64,000 nucleotides of DNA from a virus: positions 1 through 64,000 of the IMG/VR virus record IMGVR_UViG_3300044824_000082. One strand, given 5' to 3'. The notes beneath the pieces are model-generated. The model was not told the origin of the DNA, made no database searches, and saw only the letters and a list, made by a program, of their open reading frames with translations. Shown here one piece after another: positions 34,219 to 42,287 of the stretch. The position numbers and the translations under genes were made by a program. Positions within the stretch are counted from its first letter, which is position 1. Each line of letters opens with the position of its first letter.

Positions 34219-35286
34219 ATGTCGGGAAGTGCTGGTGACGTAACAGCGGGTGGGGCCGGCGTCCAAGCGGGCGGCGAACCTCTCACAGCGGCGCAGGAGA
34301 CGAACTTTCTCGGCCCTGACAAGTTGGTGGGGTTGAGAATCTTATCGGCAACCAGTCTGCGGGTGCTCTATTGGGAAAATGTGAAGAGTCTGGACGTTCA
34401 GCGAATGGCAAACTCGATTGTGGTGAGCATCGAGGAAGAGAAGCAGGAGGCCATTGGACTTGGGCGGGAGAGTTTCAAGGACGTGGACGTGCGGGCGGTG
34501 TTGTACATGCTGGAACAGGACCCGCTGGGGATTTCGGACGAGAACGCGTTCGAGGGTTACTTGCAGGTGATTCACGATGCGTTGACTCAGTACAGTCCGT
34601 ACAGTGGCCTGTCCAGAGACACGGTTGGCGGGAACAACGTTGTCTGGGTGAAAATCGTGAACGAAAGGCGTGCCGAGGATGTGCGTGGAATCATCCTGTA
34701 TGAGATTTCTTTTCAAGTGCGGATTTATGTGGGGCCCGGAACGGTGACGCCATACGGGCAGAACGTGGTGCCACCTGTCATCACGACAGGCAATACGATT
34801 GTGACGGTGCCGGGTCCGGGAATCGTGATGGCGTCGTTGCTGATGATGGGGAGTCTGATGCAGGTGATGGCGCAGTTCCTCGCGGGATTACCGGCAGGCA
34901 CGGTGAGCGCGTGGAACATCGTTCCGTTCGTCACTACGAAGTCGGTTGATTTGCAACGAGCAGGAAACACCGTTGCTATTGGAGCGCCCACGGGTTCGGG
35001 GCGTATCATCGGACTGGGATTGGGGCAGATGGGTTCGGGTTCGTACAGTCAGCAGCAAGTCACGGAATACACGTTCAAGTTGACGTTGTGGACGATTTCC
35101 GAGCAAGACATCGTAGCGGCAACGGATTGGATTACGGCGAACTCGCTGTTGTATTTCTTGAATCTGCCGTATGACGGAGGGCAAGTGGTAATGTCAAAGA
35201 TGACGAGTTTCGGGCAGAAACAGAAAGAGCGTGGTGTCTGGTGGCGCACGTTGGATTTGATGCTTGAGGTGGTGATTGGGGTTTGA
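34219..35286 (+). CDS. Probable structural/tail protein, unknown
   Basis: 355 residues. Residues 1-25 are Gly/Ala-rich. The middle reads like a phage structural protein (LRILSATSLRVLYWENVKSL, then a helical acidic region). Residues about 195-225 form a hydrophobic Met-rich segment (MASLLMMGSLMQVMAQFLAG) that could span a membrane or bury in a complex. Located between the giant spike and small fibre genes, a tail-sheath-less tail or fibre-hub role is possible. I do not recognise a family. Confidence 0.5.
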   Translation: MSGSAGDVTAGGAGVQAGGEPLTAAQETNFLGPDKLVGLRILSATSLRVLYWENVKSLDVQRMANSIVVSIEEEKQEAIGLGRESFKDVDVRAVLYMLEQDPLGISDENAFEGYLQVIHDALTQYSPYSGLSRDTVGGNNVVWVKIVNERRAEDVRGIILYEISFQVRIYVGPGTVTPYGQNVVPPVITTGNTIVTVPGPGIVMASLLMMGSLMQVMAQFLAGLPAGTVSAWNIVPFVTTKSVDLQRAGNTVAIGAPTGSGRIIGLGLGQMGSGSYSQQQVTEYTFKLTLWTISEQDIVAATDWITANSLLYFLNLPYDGGQVVMSKMTSFGQKQKERGVWWRTLDLMLEVVIGV

Positions 35287-35435
35287 GCGGGCGAAGGGGT
35301 GGGAGTAAGATTCGGCGCAATCGCGAAGACAAACAGGCACGGCGAGAAGAGTGGATACTGCGTCAGAGTCGGGAACGGAAACACGGAAAGCGGGGTAAAG
35401 GTTATATAGAAAGCGGGCAGTTTGGTAAGCGATGA
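35283..35435 (+). CDS. Strongly basic micro-protein, TTG start
   Basis: 50 residues from a TTG overlapping the previous TGA; its own stop overlaps the next ATG. The sequence is over one third Arg/Lys (MSGRRGGSKIRRNREDKQAR). Both-side overlaps support reality, but the TTG start and composition leave doubt. A TATA box lies in its 3' end. DNA-binding or packaged internal protein possible. Confidence 0.4.
   Translation: MSGRRGGSKIRRNREDKQARREEWILRQSRERKHGKRGKGYIESGQFGKR
35402..35409 (+). promoter_or_regulatory. TATA box for the gene at 35432
   Basis: AAAGGTTATATAG, 22 nt before the ATG, inside the basic micro-gene. Confidence 0.55.
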
Positions 35436-35998
35436 CAAACGGAACACTTTCGGCCACGGTTCACGCGCAAGGTGCGCTCGTAAAGCCCCTTTTGGTTGAT
35501 AAGGTAACGGGGGCCATCCCTGCGCTTCGTTGGCAACCGGACGAGGTGCTGTATCGTGTTTTCGATGTGAGTGCCGGAGCCTTGCGTATGATGTCGGTGC
35601 CAGCGGGGACAGGTGTAACGTCTGTGATTTGGCAGACGAACGAGGTTCTCAGTGCGGCGTATGACAACGTGAACAAGAAGCTACAGGTGAACGTAGTCGC
35701 GGCGAGTACTTTCGCGGCAACGTTGCTTCAGCCGAATGAGATTTGGCGGAACGTTTTTGACCCTTCGACGGGAGTGCTCCGAGTGGCGAAAGTTAGTACG
35801 GGGGGAGGCCCGGTTGCGGGGCGGAAGTGGCAGGTGGACGAAGTGTTGAGTGGTTCTTATGACCCGGGGGCGAACGCTTTGCGGGTAGTCAGTGTCGGTG
35901 CGGGAAGCGGCCCGACAACGCAAATCCGGCAGCCGAACGAGGTTTTGAGTCTGTGCTACGACCCGAAGGCACACGCTATCCAAGAGACGGGGGTTTGA
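35432..35998 (+). CDS. Protein of five 33-38-residue repeats, tail-fibre type
   Basis: 188 residues. After a 30-residue arm there are five repeats on the pattern WQPxEVLxxxYDxxxxxLRVxSV (for example WQVDEVLSGSYDPGANALRV), the last one truncated. Repeats of this sort (a hydrophobic turn, then YD/FD and LRV) occur in shafts or collars of phage tail fibres. It has its own promoter. The stop is 1 nt from the next start. Confidence 0.55.
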   Translation: MTNGTLSATVHAQGALVKPLLVDKVTGAIPALRWQPDEVLYRVFDVSAGALRMMSVPAGTGVTSVIWQTNEVLSAAYDNVNKKLQVNVVAASTFAATLLQPNEIWRNVFDPSTGVLRVAKVSTGGGPVAGRKWQVDEVLSGSYDPGANALRVVSVGAGSGPTTQIRQPNEVLSLCYDPKAHAIQETGV

Positions 35999-35999
35999 A

Positions 36000-36404
36000 A
36001 TGCCGAACAACGACGACACGGTGAGCAAGTGCCGTCTTAAGTTGGCAACGCAAGAGGCGGTTACGGCGCTCAATGAGAAGGTTGAGATTTACAACCGGAA
36101 CCTGCGGGAGACGATAGAGAAGAACGAGGAAGTTCGTAAGAACGAGTTTGCGAAATCCGATGCAACTTTGGATGTCAGGCTCGAAAGCATGAACCAGTTT
36201 CGGCACCAGATAGAACAAGAACGTTCGACTTTCATTACCCGCGACCAGCACGACATTTTGCGGAGCGAGCTGATGCTCGAAATCAAGCCGCTCCAAATCG
36301 CGGCAGCCAACCGAGCCGGGGTAGCACAGGGCAGGGATTGGACATTGTACGTTTTGTTCGGGATACTTTCGTTTGTGGCAGTCGCTGGCCTGTTTATCCA
36401 TTGA
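36000..36404 (+). CDS. Coiled-coil protein with C-terminal membrane anchor
   Basis: 134 residues. A long charged coiled coil (about 18-85, e.g. LNEKVEIYNRNLRETIEKNE) is followed by a single hydrophobic helix near the end (LYVLFGILSFVAVAGLFIH). This tail-anchored layout is common for phage proteins next to fibre or lysis genes and could be a pinholin-like or tail-anchoring protein. Unproven. Confidence 0.55.
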   Translation: MPNNDDTVSKCRLKLATQEAVTALNEKVEIYNRNLRETIEKNEEVRKNEFAKSDATLDVRLESMNQFRHQIEQERSTFITRDQHDILRSELMLEIKPLQIAAANRAGVAQGRDWTLYVLFGILSFVAVAGLFIH

Positions 36405-36410
36405 GAAAGG

Positions 36411-36418
36411 TTTAAGTA
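36411..36418 (+). promoter_or_regulatory. Original prohead-protease TATA box, now displaced
   Basis: GAAAGGTTTAAGTAGGCAGG, 23 nt before the remnant ATG at 36442. The working gene has a near-identical box at 37036-37043 with the same spacing. Confidence 0.6.
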
Positions 36419-36441
36419 GGCAGGAATAGGTAGATGTCTCG

Positions 36442-36510
36442 ATGACTGATACGTATCGAGACTTGGTAATTACGGACGACAAGAATCGTCATCAAGTCTA
36501 TTATACTTAG
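36442..36510 (+). pseudogene. Displaced 5' end of the prohead-protease gene (22 codons)
   Basis: The frame encodes MTDTYRDLVITDDKNR, identical to residues 1-16 of the working protease, then diverges (HQVYYT) into a stop. At DNA level 10 of the 16 codons differ from the working copy, all at the third position and all synonymous. An AT-rich spacer and the endonuclease gene follow. The natural reading is that the endonuclease entered after codon 16 and that the functional gene received a replacement 5' end carried by the mobile element. Confidence 0.75.
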
Positions 36511-36544
36511 ATACTATATACACCCCGATAACACTTAATTATCC

Positions 36545-37033
36545 ATGCCACCCTTCAAAGATTTAACCGGACAGCGATTCGGCAGACTGGTAGTTGTTAG
36601 GTTTGTGGGAAGAGAACGATACAAAGGCGCACTTTGGAATTGTAAGTGCGATTGTGGGAAAGAAAAAGTCGTTCGTGGTGGAAGTTTGGGGTTGGGAAAA
36701 ACGAAATCGTGCGGGTGTTTGCAACGAGAGAATGGGGCCACTGTTGGGCATTCTCGTTGGAAAGGCGGGAAGACATCGGACGGGTATGTTCAGATACAGC
36801 GGGATGGCAAGCATTTGTTGGAACATCGGATTGTTATGGAGCGGTATCTCGGGCGGAAACTTTTGGAGGGGGAGAACGTCCATCACAAGAACGGGATTCG
36901 AAACGACAACCGAATTGAGAATCTGGAACTGTGGTCAACGTGGCAACCGACAGGACAACGAGTCGAAGACAAAACCGAATGGGCAATCAGGTGGCTGAAG
37001 CAGTACAAACCCGAAGTGATGAGGGGGCCGTAA
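36545..37033 (+). CDS. HNH homing endonuclease inserted at the protease gene
   Basis: 162 residues. An N-terminal zinc-binding module (LWNCKCDCGKEK ... SCGCLQRE) resembles DNA-binding domains of phage homing enzymes. The nuclease core is LEHRIVMERYLGRKL, then ENVHHKNGIRNDNRIENLEL, an HNH_3-type motif. Upstream sequence (36490-36544) is markedly AT-rich compared with the virus (CTATTATACTTAGATACTATATACACC), with TATA-like elements about 25-35 nt before the start. Its stop is just before the new protease promoter. It is very likely a mobile gene. Confidence 0.75.
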   Translation: MPPFKDLTGQRFGRLVVVRFVGRERYKGALWNCKCDCGKEKVVRGGSLGLGKTKSCGCLQRENGATVGHSRWKGGKTSDGYVQIQRDGKHLLEHRIVMERYLGRKLLEGENVHHKNGIRNDNRIENLELWSTWQPTGQRVEDKTEWAIRWLKQYKPEVMRGP

Positions 37034-37035
37034 GG

Positions 37036-37043
37036 TTTAAGTA
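37036..37043 (+). promoter_or_regulatory. Working prohead-protease TATA box
   Basis: GTAAGGTTTAAGTAGGCAGG, 23 nt before the ATG at 37067; near copy of 36411-36418. Confidence 0.6.
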
Positions 37044-37066
37044 GGCAGGGAGAGGTAAAGGGTTTG

Positions 37067-39928
37067 ATGACGGACACTTACCGAGATTTGGTCATAACAG
37101 ACGATAAAAATCGTTTGGTTGCAGGGTTCGCCAACGTTGCTGTTCTGGACAGGCAAGGGGACATCGTTCCGACAGACGCAATGGCGAAGGCCATGCTGGA
37201 ATACATGAAGCGGGGCGGGGTGGTTCTTTTGGGCCACGCCAACAAGCCGGTGGGCAAGGTAGTCCAGTGGAGCATCCAGAAGCCCGAAGGTAGCGATGCC
37301 GATGGAATCCATATCATTGCAGCCATTGACACGGGCACCGAGCCCGGAGACGAAGCGTGGAAGAAGCTCGGGAACAAGACGATTACGGGGTTTAGTATTG
37401 GTGGTTCGGCCAAGGAAAGCGAGAACGTGCGAGACAAGGCGGCGGTAGGTGGAGTCGCGCGGGAGCTTAAGGGCGTGGAACTCCATGAGATTAGTCTGGT
37501 GGAGATTCCCGCAAATCAGTTGGCAACGGTGTCGGACATCAGCGTGGCGAAGAGTTGTGATAACGGGACGTGTAAGATGGAGAAGGAAGTTCATCGTGGC
37601 CCATTTGCTGCGAAGGAAGAGGCTGACAAAACGGCCCAGAAGTTGAAGCAGGAAGGCTGGGCAGTTTATCGTATTGTTCAGGACGCGGATGGATGGTACA
37701 TTGATTTCGGTTCTAAAGAGAACCCCGCGAACGAAACCGGGCGGGAGGAAATGCATCCCAAGACAAAACAGCCAGTTTTGATGGCGCAGAAGACTCTTGA
37801 AGACGTGAAGGCGATGGGGTTGGATTGGGAGTCTTCGAAGGAAGAGGCGGAAAAGGCGGCGCAGGAAATGAAGGCGGAAGGGTTCAAGGTTTACGAAATC
37901 GTTCCCGATGGGGACGAGTGGCGGATTGACTACGGGCGGGAGGAGAATCCAGCGCGTAAGACGGTAGATGAAAAGACAAAGTATCCAGACCCATACATTC
38001 CCGGGCAAACGATTGATTCGGCGGAGATTCATCGGAGGGCCGAGGAGCTTAAGCGGCGTGGGGAAGAGAAGGCCGAGGGAGCCCCCGAAGACCCCACGGT
38101 GAAGGCCGAAGGTCCGATAGCGTTGGAGCAAGACCCGAACTACGACCAGACGAAGTACGGGGTTCAGTCGATGGGGAAGGACGCCGTGGAAAAGGGCGGC
38201 AACGAGCAGGTTCGGCGTAAGGTTGGATTCGAGATTGCGGGGGCGAGAGTTCGTTCGGTGTCCCCAGACGGTTCGCGTGGGACTTGGCACCGCATGACGG
38301 ACAGCGAGCGGGGCTTGAATCGTTTGTATGGTGCGGGAGAGTTGTCAGCGGCAACGAACATCCCGAGCGGGTTCCAGCCGGCGCAACCGATTCCGAAGAA
38401 GTCAGTGGAGGAGAAGGATGCGGTATCCACGGGCGAAGCGGGGGTAGAGAACGCGCGGTTCAGTCCTCCGCAGAAGCCCGAAGACATTGAGAAGCCGTTC
38501 AAGTCGCGGGCGCAACAGCGGTGGATGTTCTGGGCGGACCCGAAGATGGCGCGAGAGTGGGCGCACAAGACGCCGAACATTCGAAGTTTGCCTGAGCGTG
38601 CCAGCAAGAAGGATGTCATTGATGGAGACGAGGCACGTCCAGTCGGGGCAGAGGACGGAAGCAATCTGGTTCCCGAGGCGGATAACAAGAGCCATCCTGT
38701 AACGGGCGAAGAGGCGTTCACGGAGAGGGCGGAAGGTCCGCAGGGTGACAAGTACGGTGAGTTCGGTGAGAAGAGCGTCGAGAAGCTCAACCCCACAGAC
38801 CAAGAGGCCGGCGATGGGACGTGTACGTGGTGCAAGGTGAAGACGAAGGTTCACGAAGACCCGCGTTCGGGCAAGCCGATTTGCGAGGCGTGCGCGGCGG
38901 AGTTACCGAACAAGGCGATGCAGCCCGAGCAGTTGAAGCCGGGCTATCAGGAGGGAAAGGAGTCTTCGACAGGCAAGCCCGTGATGCACGAACAGAAGGG
39001 CGAGTTCGAGTGCGAGACGTGCGGGAAGAAGCCGATGTCGTTCGAGGAGTGCGTGGCGCACGAGAAGACGTGCAAGGAGATGCCTCCCGACAGTTGTGAC
39101 GAGTGCGGCAAGAAGGGAACGACTCGGCGCGGGTTGTGCGAGCAGTGCGAGGCCGACGCGGTGAACGAGGCGCGAGCCAAGAAGGGGCTCACGTTTAACA
39201 AGGCGGGCAAGTGTCGTGGGTGCGGATGTGCCGGGCACGAACTCGTTGACGGGCGGTATTGTCAGTCGTGCTACGAAGAGTTGCAGTATTTGATGGCCGA
39301 AGCCCGTGAAGAGTTCGGGCAGAAGAAGGCATTGCAACAGCGGACAGGGGTGCCGAGCACGATTCAGGTGGCGGGTGGAACGGCCACGTACGTTGGGACA
39401 GAGGTAGAAGACAAGAACGGGCGATGGGACGACAGCTACAAGACGAGCGATGGGTACTGGGTGATTCATCACGGCTCGGTGCACGACGTCTATCAGAAGT
39501 CGGTAGAGAAGGAGCCGCGTGATGCCACGGACGATGCGAATGTCGGGCCGACTGGATTGGCGGCGGAGCCAGCGTTACAGTCGTCTTTGGATGCGAAGAA
39601 GGAGGGTTCAGGGACTCCTGCGAAGGGTTCGGGTGGTAGAACTATCCCAGCTTCGGGCGGGCGAACGGTGAAGCCAAGCGGCGGGCGCACCACGAAGTTG
39701 TTGATGGCGTTGGCGGGCGTGCGGAAAGAAGAGAAGTCGGTGAGCAAGGAGTTGCGGTTGGTTCGGGCGTTGGCGGGAGTGGAGCTTGAGAAGTCCGGTG
39801 CGATGTGTAAGCGGTGCGGTTCAAGTCGTCGGCGGCTGTACAAGCGGAAGAAGGGAATGCTCTGCGGAAAGTGTGTCAAGGCCATCCGAACCCGTGCGTT
39901 AAAGCAACTGGCGGGTATCAAGAAGTAG
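37067..39928 (+). CDS. Prohead maturation protease fused to a long zinc-rich extension
   Basis: 953 residues. Residues 1-about 165 are a HK97/U35-type prohead protease: H57 in LLGHANKPVG, S110 in KTITGFSIGG, and ELHEISLVEIPAN. Next are two repeats ending VYRIVQDADGWYIDFG and VYEIVPDGDEWRIDYG. A scaffold-like motif (RAQQRWMFWADPKMAREWAH) follows. The last 350 residues carry at least five zinc knuckle pairs (CTWCK...CEAC, CETCG, CDECG...CEQC, CRGCGC...CQSC, CKRCG...CGKC) and three copies of an R/L-ALAG motif. HK97 proteases are usually 150-300 residues, so the extension is unusual; it may be a built-in scaffold or packaged protein. Confidence 0.75.
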   Translation: MTDTYRDLVITDDKNRLVAGFANVAVLDRQGDIVPTDAMAKAMLEYMKRGGVVLLGHANKPVGKVVQWSIQKPEGSDADGIHIIAAIDTGTEPGDEAWKKLGNKTITGFSIGGSAKESENVRDKAAVGGVARELKGVELHEISLVEIPANQLATVSDISVAKSCDNGTCKMEKEVHRGPFAAKEEADKTAQKLKQEGWAVYRIVQDADGWYIDFGSKENPANETGREEMHPKTKQPVLMAQKTLEDVKAMGLDWESSKEEAEKAAQEMKAEGFKVYEIVPDGDEWRIDYGREENPARKTVDEKTKYPDPYIPGQTIDSAEIHRRAEELKRRGEEKAEGAPEDPTVKAEGPIALEQDPNYDQTKYGVQSMGKDAVEKGGNEQVRRKVGFEIAGARVRSVSPDGSRGTWHRMTDSERGLNRLYGAGELSAATNIPSGFQPAQPIPKKSVEEKDAVSTGEAGVENARFSPPQKPEDIEKPFKSRAQQRWMFWADPKMAREWAHKTPNIRSLPERASKKDVIDGDEARPVGAEDGSNLVPEADNKSHPVTGEEAFTERAEGPQGDKYGEFGEKSVEKLNPTDQEAGDGTCTWCKVKTKVHEDPRSGKPICEACAAELPNKAMQPEQLKPGYQEGKESSTGKPVMHEQKGEFECETCGKKPMSFEECVAHEKTCKEMPPDSCDECGKKGTTRRGLCEQCEADAVNEARAKKGLTFNKAGKCRGCGCAGHELVDGRYCQSCYEELQYLMAEAREEFGQKKALQQRTGVPSTIQVAGGTATYVGTEVEDKNGRWDDSYKTSDGYWVIHHGSVHDVYQKSVEKEPRDATDDANVGPTGLAAEPALQSSLDAKKEGSGTPAKGSGGRTIPASGGRTVKPSGGRTTKLLMALAGVRKEEKSVSKELRLVRALAGVELEKSGAMCKRCGSSRRRLYKRKKGMLCGKCVKAIRTRALKQLAGIKK

Positions 39929-39936
39929 AACGGGCC

Positions 39937-39944
39937 TTTAAATA
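39937..39944 (+). promoter_or_regulatory. TATA box for the endonuclease gene at 39967
   Basis: GCCTTTAAATAGG, 22 nt before the GTG start. Confidence 0.5.
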
Positions 39945-39966
39945 GGACGCAAACCCATATATTTAC

Positions 39967-40347
39967 GTGGAATCGAAATTGGTTCAGCGCGGTAGAAAGG
40001 GTTCATCGAAATTCCGAGATTTCCGGTTGACTCAAAGGCGCAGAGGAGTGAGAAAGAGTCAGCGTGAGTATTTCTTGAAGTCGAAGTACGGTTTGACTAT
40101 TGCGGCATGGGAAGCTCTTTTCGAAGGGCAGGGAAGGGCCTGTGCAATTTGTTGTTCAAAATCTGCACGCGGTAAAGCGGGTGTGGGTTGGTGTACGGAC
40201 CATGACCACGAAACAGGTGAGGTGCGTGGAATCATCTGTCAACCTTGTAATTTGTTGGTTGGTTGGATTGAGAAAAGTGCCTGTCCCGAAGAAATTGCGG
40301 TAAGGGTGATGAAATATTTAAATCAGGCAAGGTTGCGGAAGGTATAA
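39967..40347 (+). CDS. Recombination endonuclease VII-like HNH protein
   Basis: 126 residues from a GTG placed correctly behind the TATA box. The core is SKYGLTIAAWEALFEGQGRA, CAICCSK, WCTDHDHETGEVRGIICQPC and NLLVGW, the zinc-bound His-Me fold of T4 endonuclease VII relatives. Family members act as Holliday-junction resolvases or free-standing homing enzymes. The isolated place between protease and scaffold genes favours a mobile role, but a real resolvase cannot be excluded. Confidence 0.75.
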   Translation: MESKLVQRGRKGSSKFRDFRLTQRRRGVRKSQREYFLKSKYGLTIAAWEALFEGQGRACAICCSKSARGKAGVGWCTDHDHETGEVRGIICQPCNLLVGWIEKSACPEEIAVRVMKYLNQARLRKV

Positions 40348-40350
40348 ATA
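40343..40350 (+). promoter_or_regulatory. TATA box for scaffold and capsid genes
   Basis: TATAAATA, 23 nt before the scaffold ATG; the strongest match to the general archaeal box in the window, as expected for capsid expression. Confidence 0.6.
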
Positions 40351-40373
40351 CCCCGAGTAGCATAGGATTTGGC

Positions 40374-40961
40374 ATGCCGAAGGCAGTTCGTAAGGACCCG
40401 GACCCGGCCGTTGTGCCAAAGCCGGTGGACGAGGAAGAGAAGAGTGAGCCTATTAAGCCGCTCGCAGAGGAAGAGAAAGAGAACAAGGAGCCTCCGGGGC
40501 CACAGGAGCCAGTCATGGAGAAGGAACCGGACCCGGCGCCGAAGGAAGACGAGGAGTTCGAGGATGCGTTGAAGATGCTCGGTGAGCGCTTCGACAGGAT
40601 GGAGAAGGCCATCACCTCGCTCGGTGAGGTTCTGAAAGCGAACTACACAAGCAAGCCGAAGCCGATGGACGCGGATTACCCGACGCCCCCGTTGGATGGC
40701 CCGAAGAGCGATGGGCTACAGGCTCCGAAGATTGACCAGGAAATCAACCCGGCGGCGAAGCCGTTCGGAAAGGGCAAGCCAGCGAGCGAGGAAGTTCGCA
40801 AGGCGGCACTTGCGGGAGCCGCGGACGGAAGCCGTGAGACGAAGCCACCGGTGGCGACAACGGAGGATTTGAGGGCAATGAGGTTGGCAATTTTGAAGGG
40901 CGAAACGAGCATTGCGAAAGAGAACGCCAAACTTGCACAGCGCAAGTATGGAGGTAACTAA
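40374..40961 (+). CDS. Scaffold-type protein
   Basis: 195 residues, very rich in Lys, Glu and Pro, with a coiled-coil centre (FEDALKMLGERFDRMEKAIT) and a C-terminal helix (TSIAKENAKLAQRKYGGN). It has no cysteine. The place immediately before the capsid gene and this acidic/helical composition are typical of head scaffolds, which guide shell assembly and are then cut out by the protease. AALAGAAD near residue 145 faintly recalls the ALAG motif of other head proteins. Confidence 0.65.
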   Translation: MPKAVRKDPDPAVVPKPVDEEEKSEPIKPLAEEEKENKEPPGPQEPVMEKEPDPAPKEDEEFEDALKMLGERFDRMEKAITSLGEVLKANYTSKPKPMDADYPTPPLDGPKSDGLQAPKIDQEINPAAKPFGKGKPASEEVRKAALAGAADGSRETKPPVATTEDLRAMRLAILKGETSIAKENAKLAQRKYGGN

Positions 40962-40962
40962 G

Positions 40963-42201
40963 ATGGCGCGGCAGTTGACCTTCCAAGACTTGATGCAGAT
41001 GTACGACAGCGGCGGACTCGCCCCTATCATGGGAGCCGAGGACTCGTTCTTCGCTAAGAGCATCTCGGGAGCTATCAGTGCGACGGGCGGTGGAACGGGT
41101 GTGTGGAACCCTATCTACGGTGCGCAGTGCTGGTACCAGTTGAACACAGAAGCGAACCTCTTTGGGTTGCTTCCGAAGTTGACTTGGGACAAGAGCGGAT
41201 TCCGTACGATTGCCTCGTTTACGCGTGCGGCTACCTTGATGGCGATTACGGAAACGGGCAGCTTGCCTACCCCGACAACGCCGACGATTAACACCGTCAA
41301 GTTGGTTCCGAAGATTGCGGTGAACACGTTTGCAACGAGCCAGATTGTTGAGCAGTTGGCGAAGTTGTCGCAGGACGACATTTTCGCGAACCTCGACACG
41401 ATTCGGTTGTACTACGCGACTGAGCACGTCAAGCTGTTGAACCAGATGTTGAACAGCCTTGTCGTGGGAACCACGATTGCGACGAGCAACCAGTACAGCA
41501 CCACGATTCCGACGTTCGAGAGCTTGGACCGTATCGTGTGCAGCTACACGGAGGGTAACACCGTAACGGGACTTGCGACAACGAACGCGACGTTGCAGGC
41601 TATCATCAACCCGTACAACGGTGCAGTCAACCGTTGCGCTGGTGGAACGACGGGATGGGACTCGCAGGTTATCAGCCCTTCGGGGACGATTAACGTTGCG
41701 GCGAGTTTGACGGACAGTGCGATTCGAAGCATTATCCAGAACACTCGTACGGCGGGCGGGTACAACAACGTGTTCCTGACGGGATACAATACCTATGCCG
41801 AAATGCAGGGATTGTACCTAAGCAACTGGCGCACAGTGACTTGGGGCGAGTTGCGTGTTGACACGGGCTTGAACGGGATTAAGGCGGCAGAGGGGCTGGA
41901 CGTGGGAATGAAGGTTGCCTCAGCCTACGGTATCCCGGTAATCAGCGCGGTTGATACGGCACAGTCGCAGGGAACGGGAGTCGGAGTGGCGAATATCTAC
42001 TTGCTCGACACCACGGACACGGAAGGCTACGGTGACGCGCGGTACGGAGTTCAGGTGTTGAACCCGACGAACTACCTTGAGACGAGCGCTCGGGACTTCA
42101 TCCTGTTGGGTGCCCTTGCCTACGAGGCGATGTACATGACGATAGGCGAACAGGCGTGTCGGTTCTTCGCTGCGCAGGGTAAGATTCGGGACATTAATTG
42201 A
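40963..42201 (+). CDS. Major capsid protein (HK97 fold)
   Basis: 412 residues from the ATG 1 nt after the scaffold stop, with GGAGG upstream. There is a short N-terminal arm (MARQLTFQDLMQMYDSGGLA), then a compact domain with features of HK97-type capsids: a beta-rich E-loop region, the long spine helix (around DTIRLYYATEHVKLLNQMLN) and a C-terminal P/A-domain ending ACRFFAAQGKIRDIN. Gene order protease-scaffold-capsid supports the call strongly although the primary sequence is divergent. Confidence 0.75.
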   Translation: MARQLTFQDLMQMYDSGGLAPIMGAEDSFFAKSISGAISATGGGTGVWNPIYGAQCWYQLNTEANLFGLLPKLTWDKSGFRTIASFTRAATLMAITETGSLPTPTTPTINTVKLVPKIAVNTFATSQIVEQLAKLSQDDIFANLDTIRLYYATEHVKLLNQMLNSLVVGTTIATSNQYSTTIPTFESLDRIVCSYTEGNTVTGLATTNATLQAIINPYNGAVNRCAGGTTGWDSQVISPSGTINVAASLTDSAIRSIIQNTRTAGGYNNVFLTGYNTYAEMQGLYLSNWRTVTWGELRVDTGLNGIKAAEGLDVGMKVASAYGIPVISAVDTAQSQGTGVGVANIYLLDTTDTEGYGDARYGVQVLNPTNYLETSARDFILLGALAYEAMYMTIGEQACRFFAAQGKIRDIN

Positions 42202-42256
42202 TGGGATAACCTCTCCTCAGTAATGCCAAACCCCTTCCACTAACCTATTCACTAAA

Positions 42257-42264
42257 CTTATATA
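42257..42264 (+). promoter_or_regulatory. TATA box for the LAGLIDADG endonuclease
   Basis: CTTATATACTAAG in an AT-rich spacer, 23 nt before the ATG at 42288. Confidence 0.55.
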
Positions 42265-42287
42265 CTAAGAGAACCATACCTTTCTAC

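Noticed and set aside
37037-38290. Long open frames on the minus strand, e.g. 417 codons here and 372 codons at 62566-63684
   Set aside because: They mirror strongly biased plus-strand genes (protease, Cas4-like nuclease), lack recognisable motifs and have no promoters or ribosome sites.
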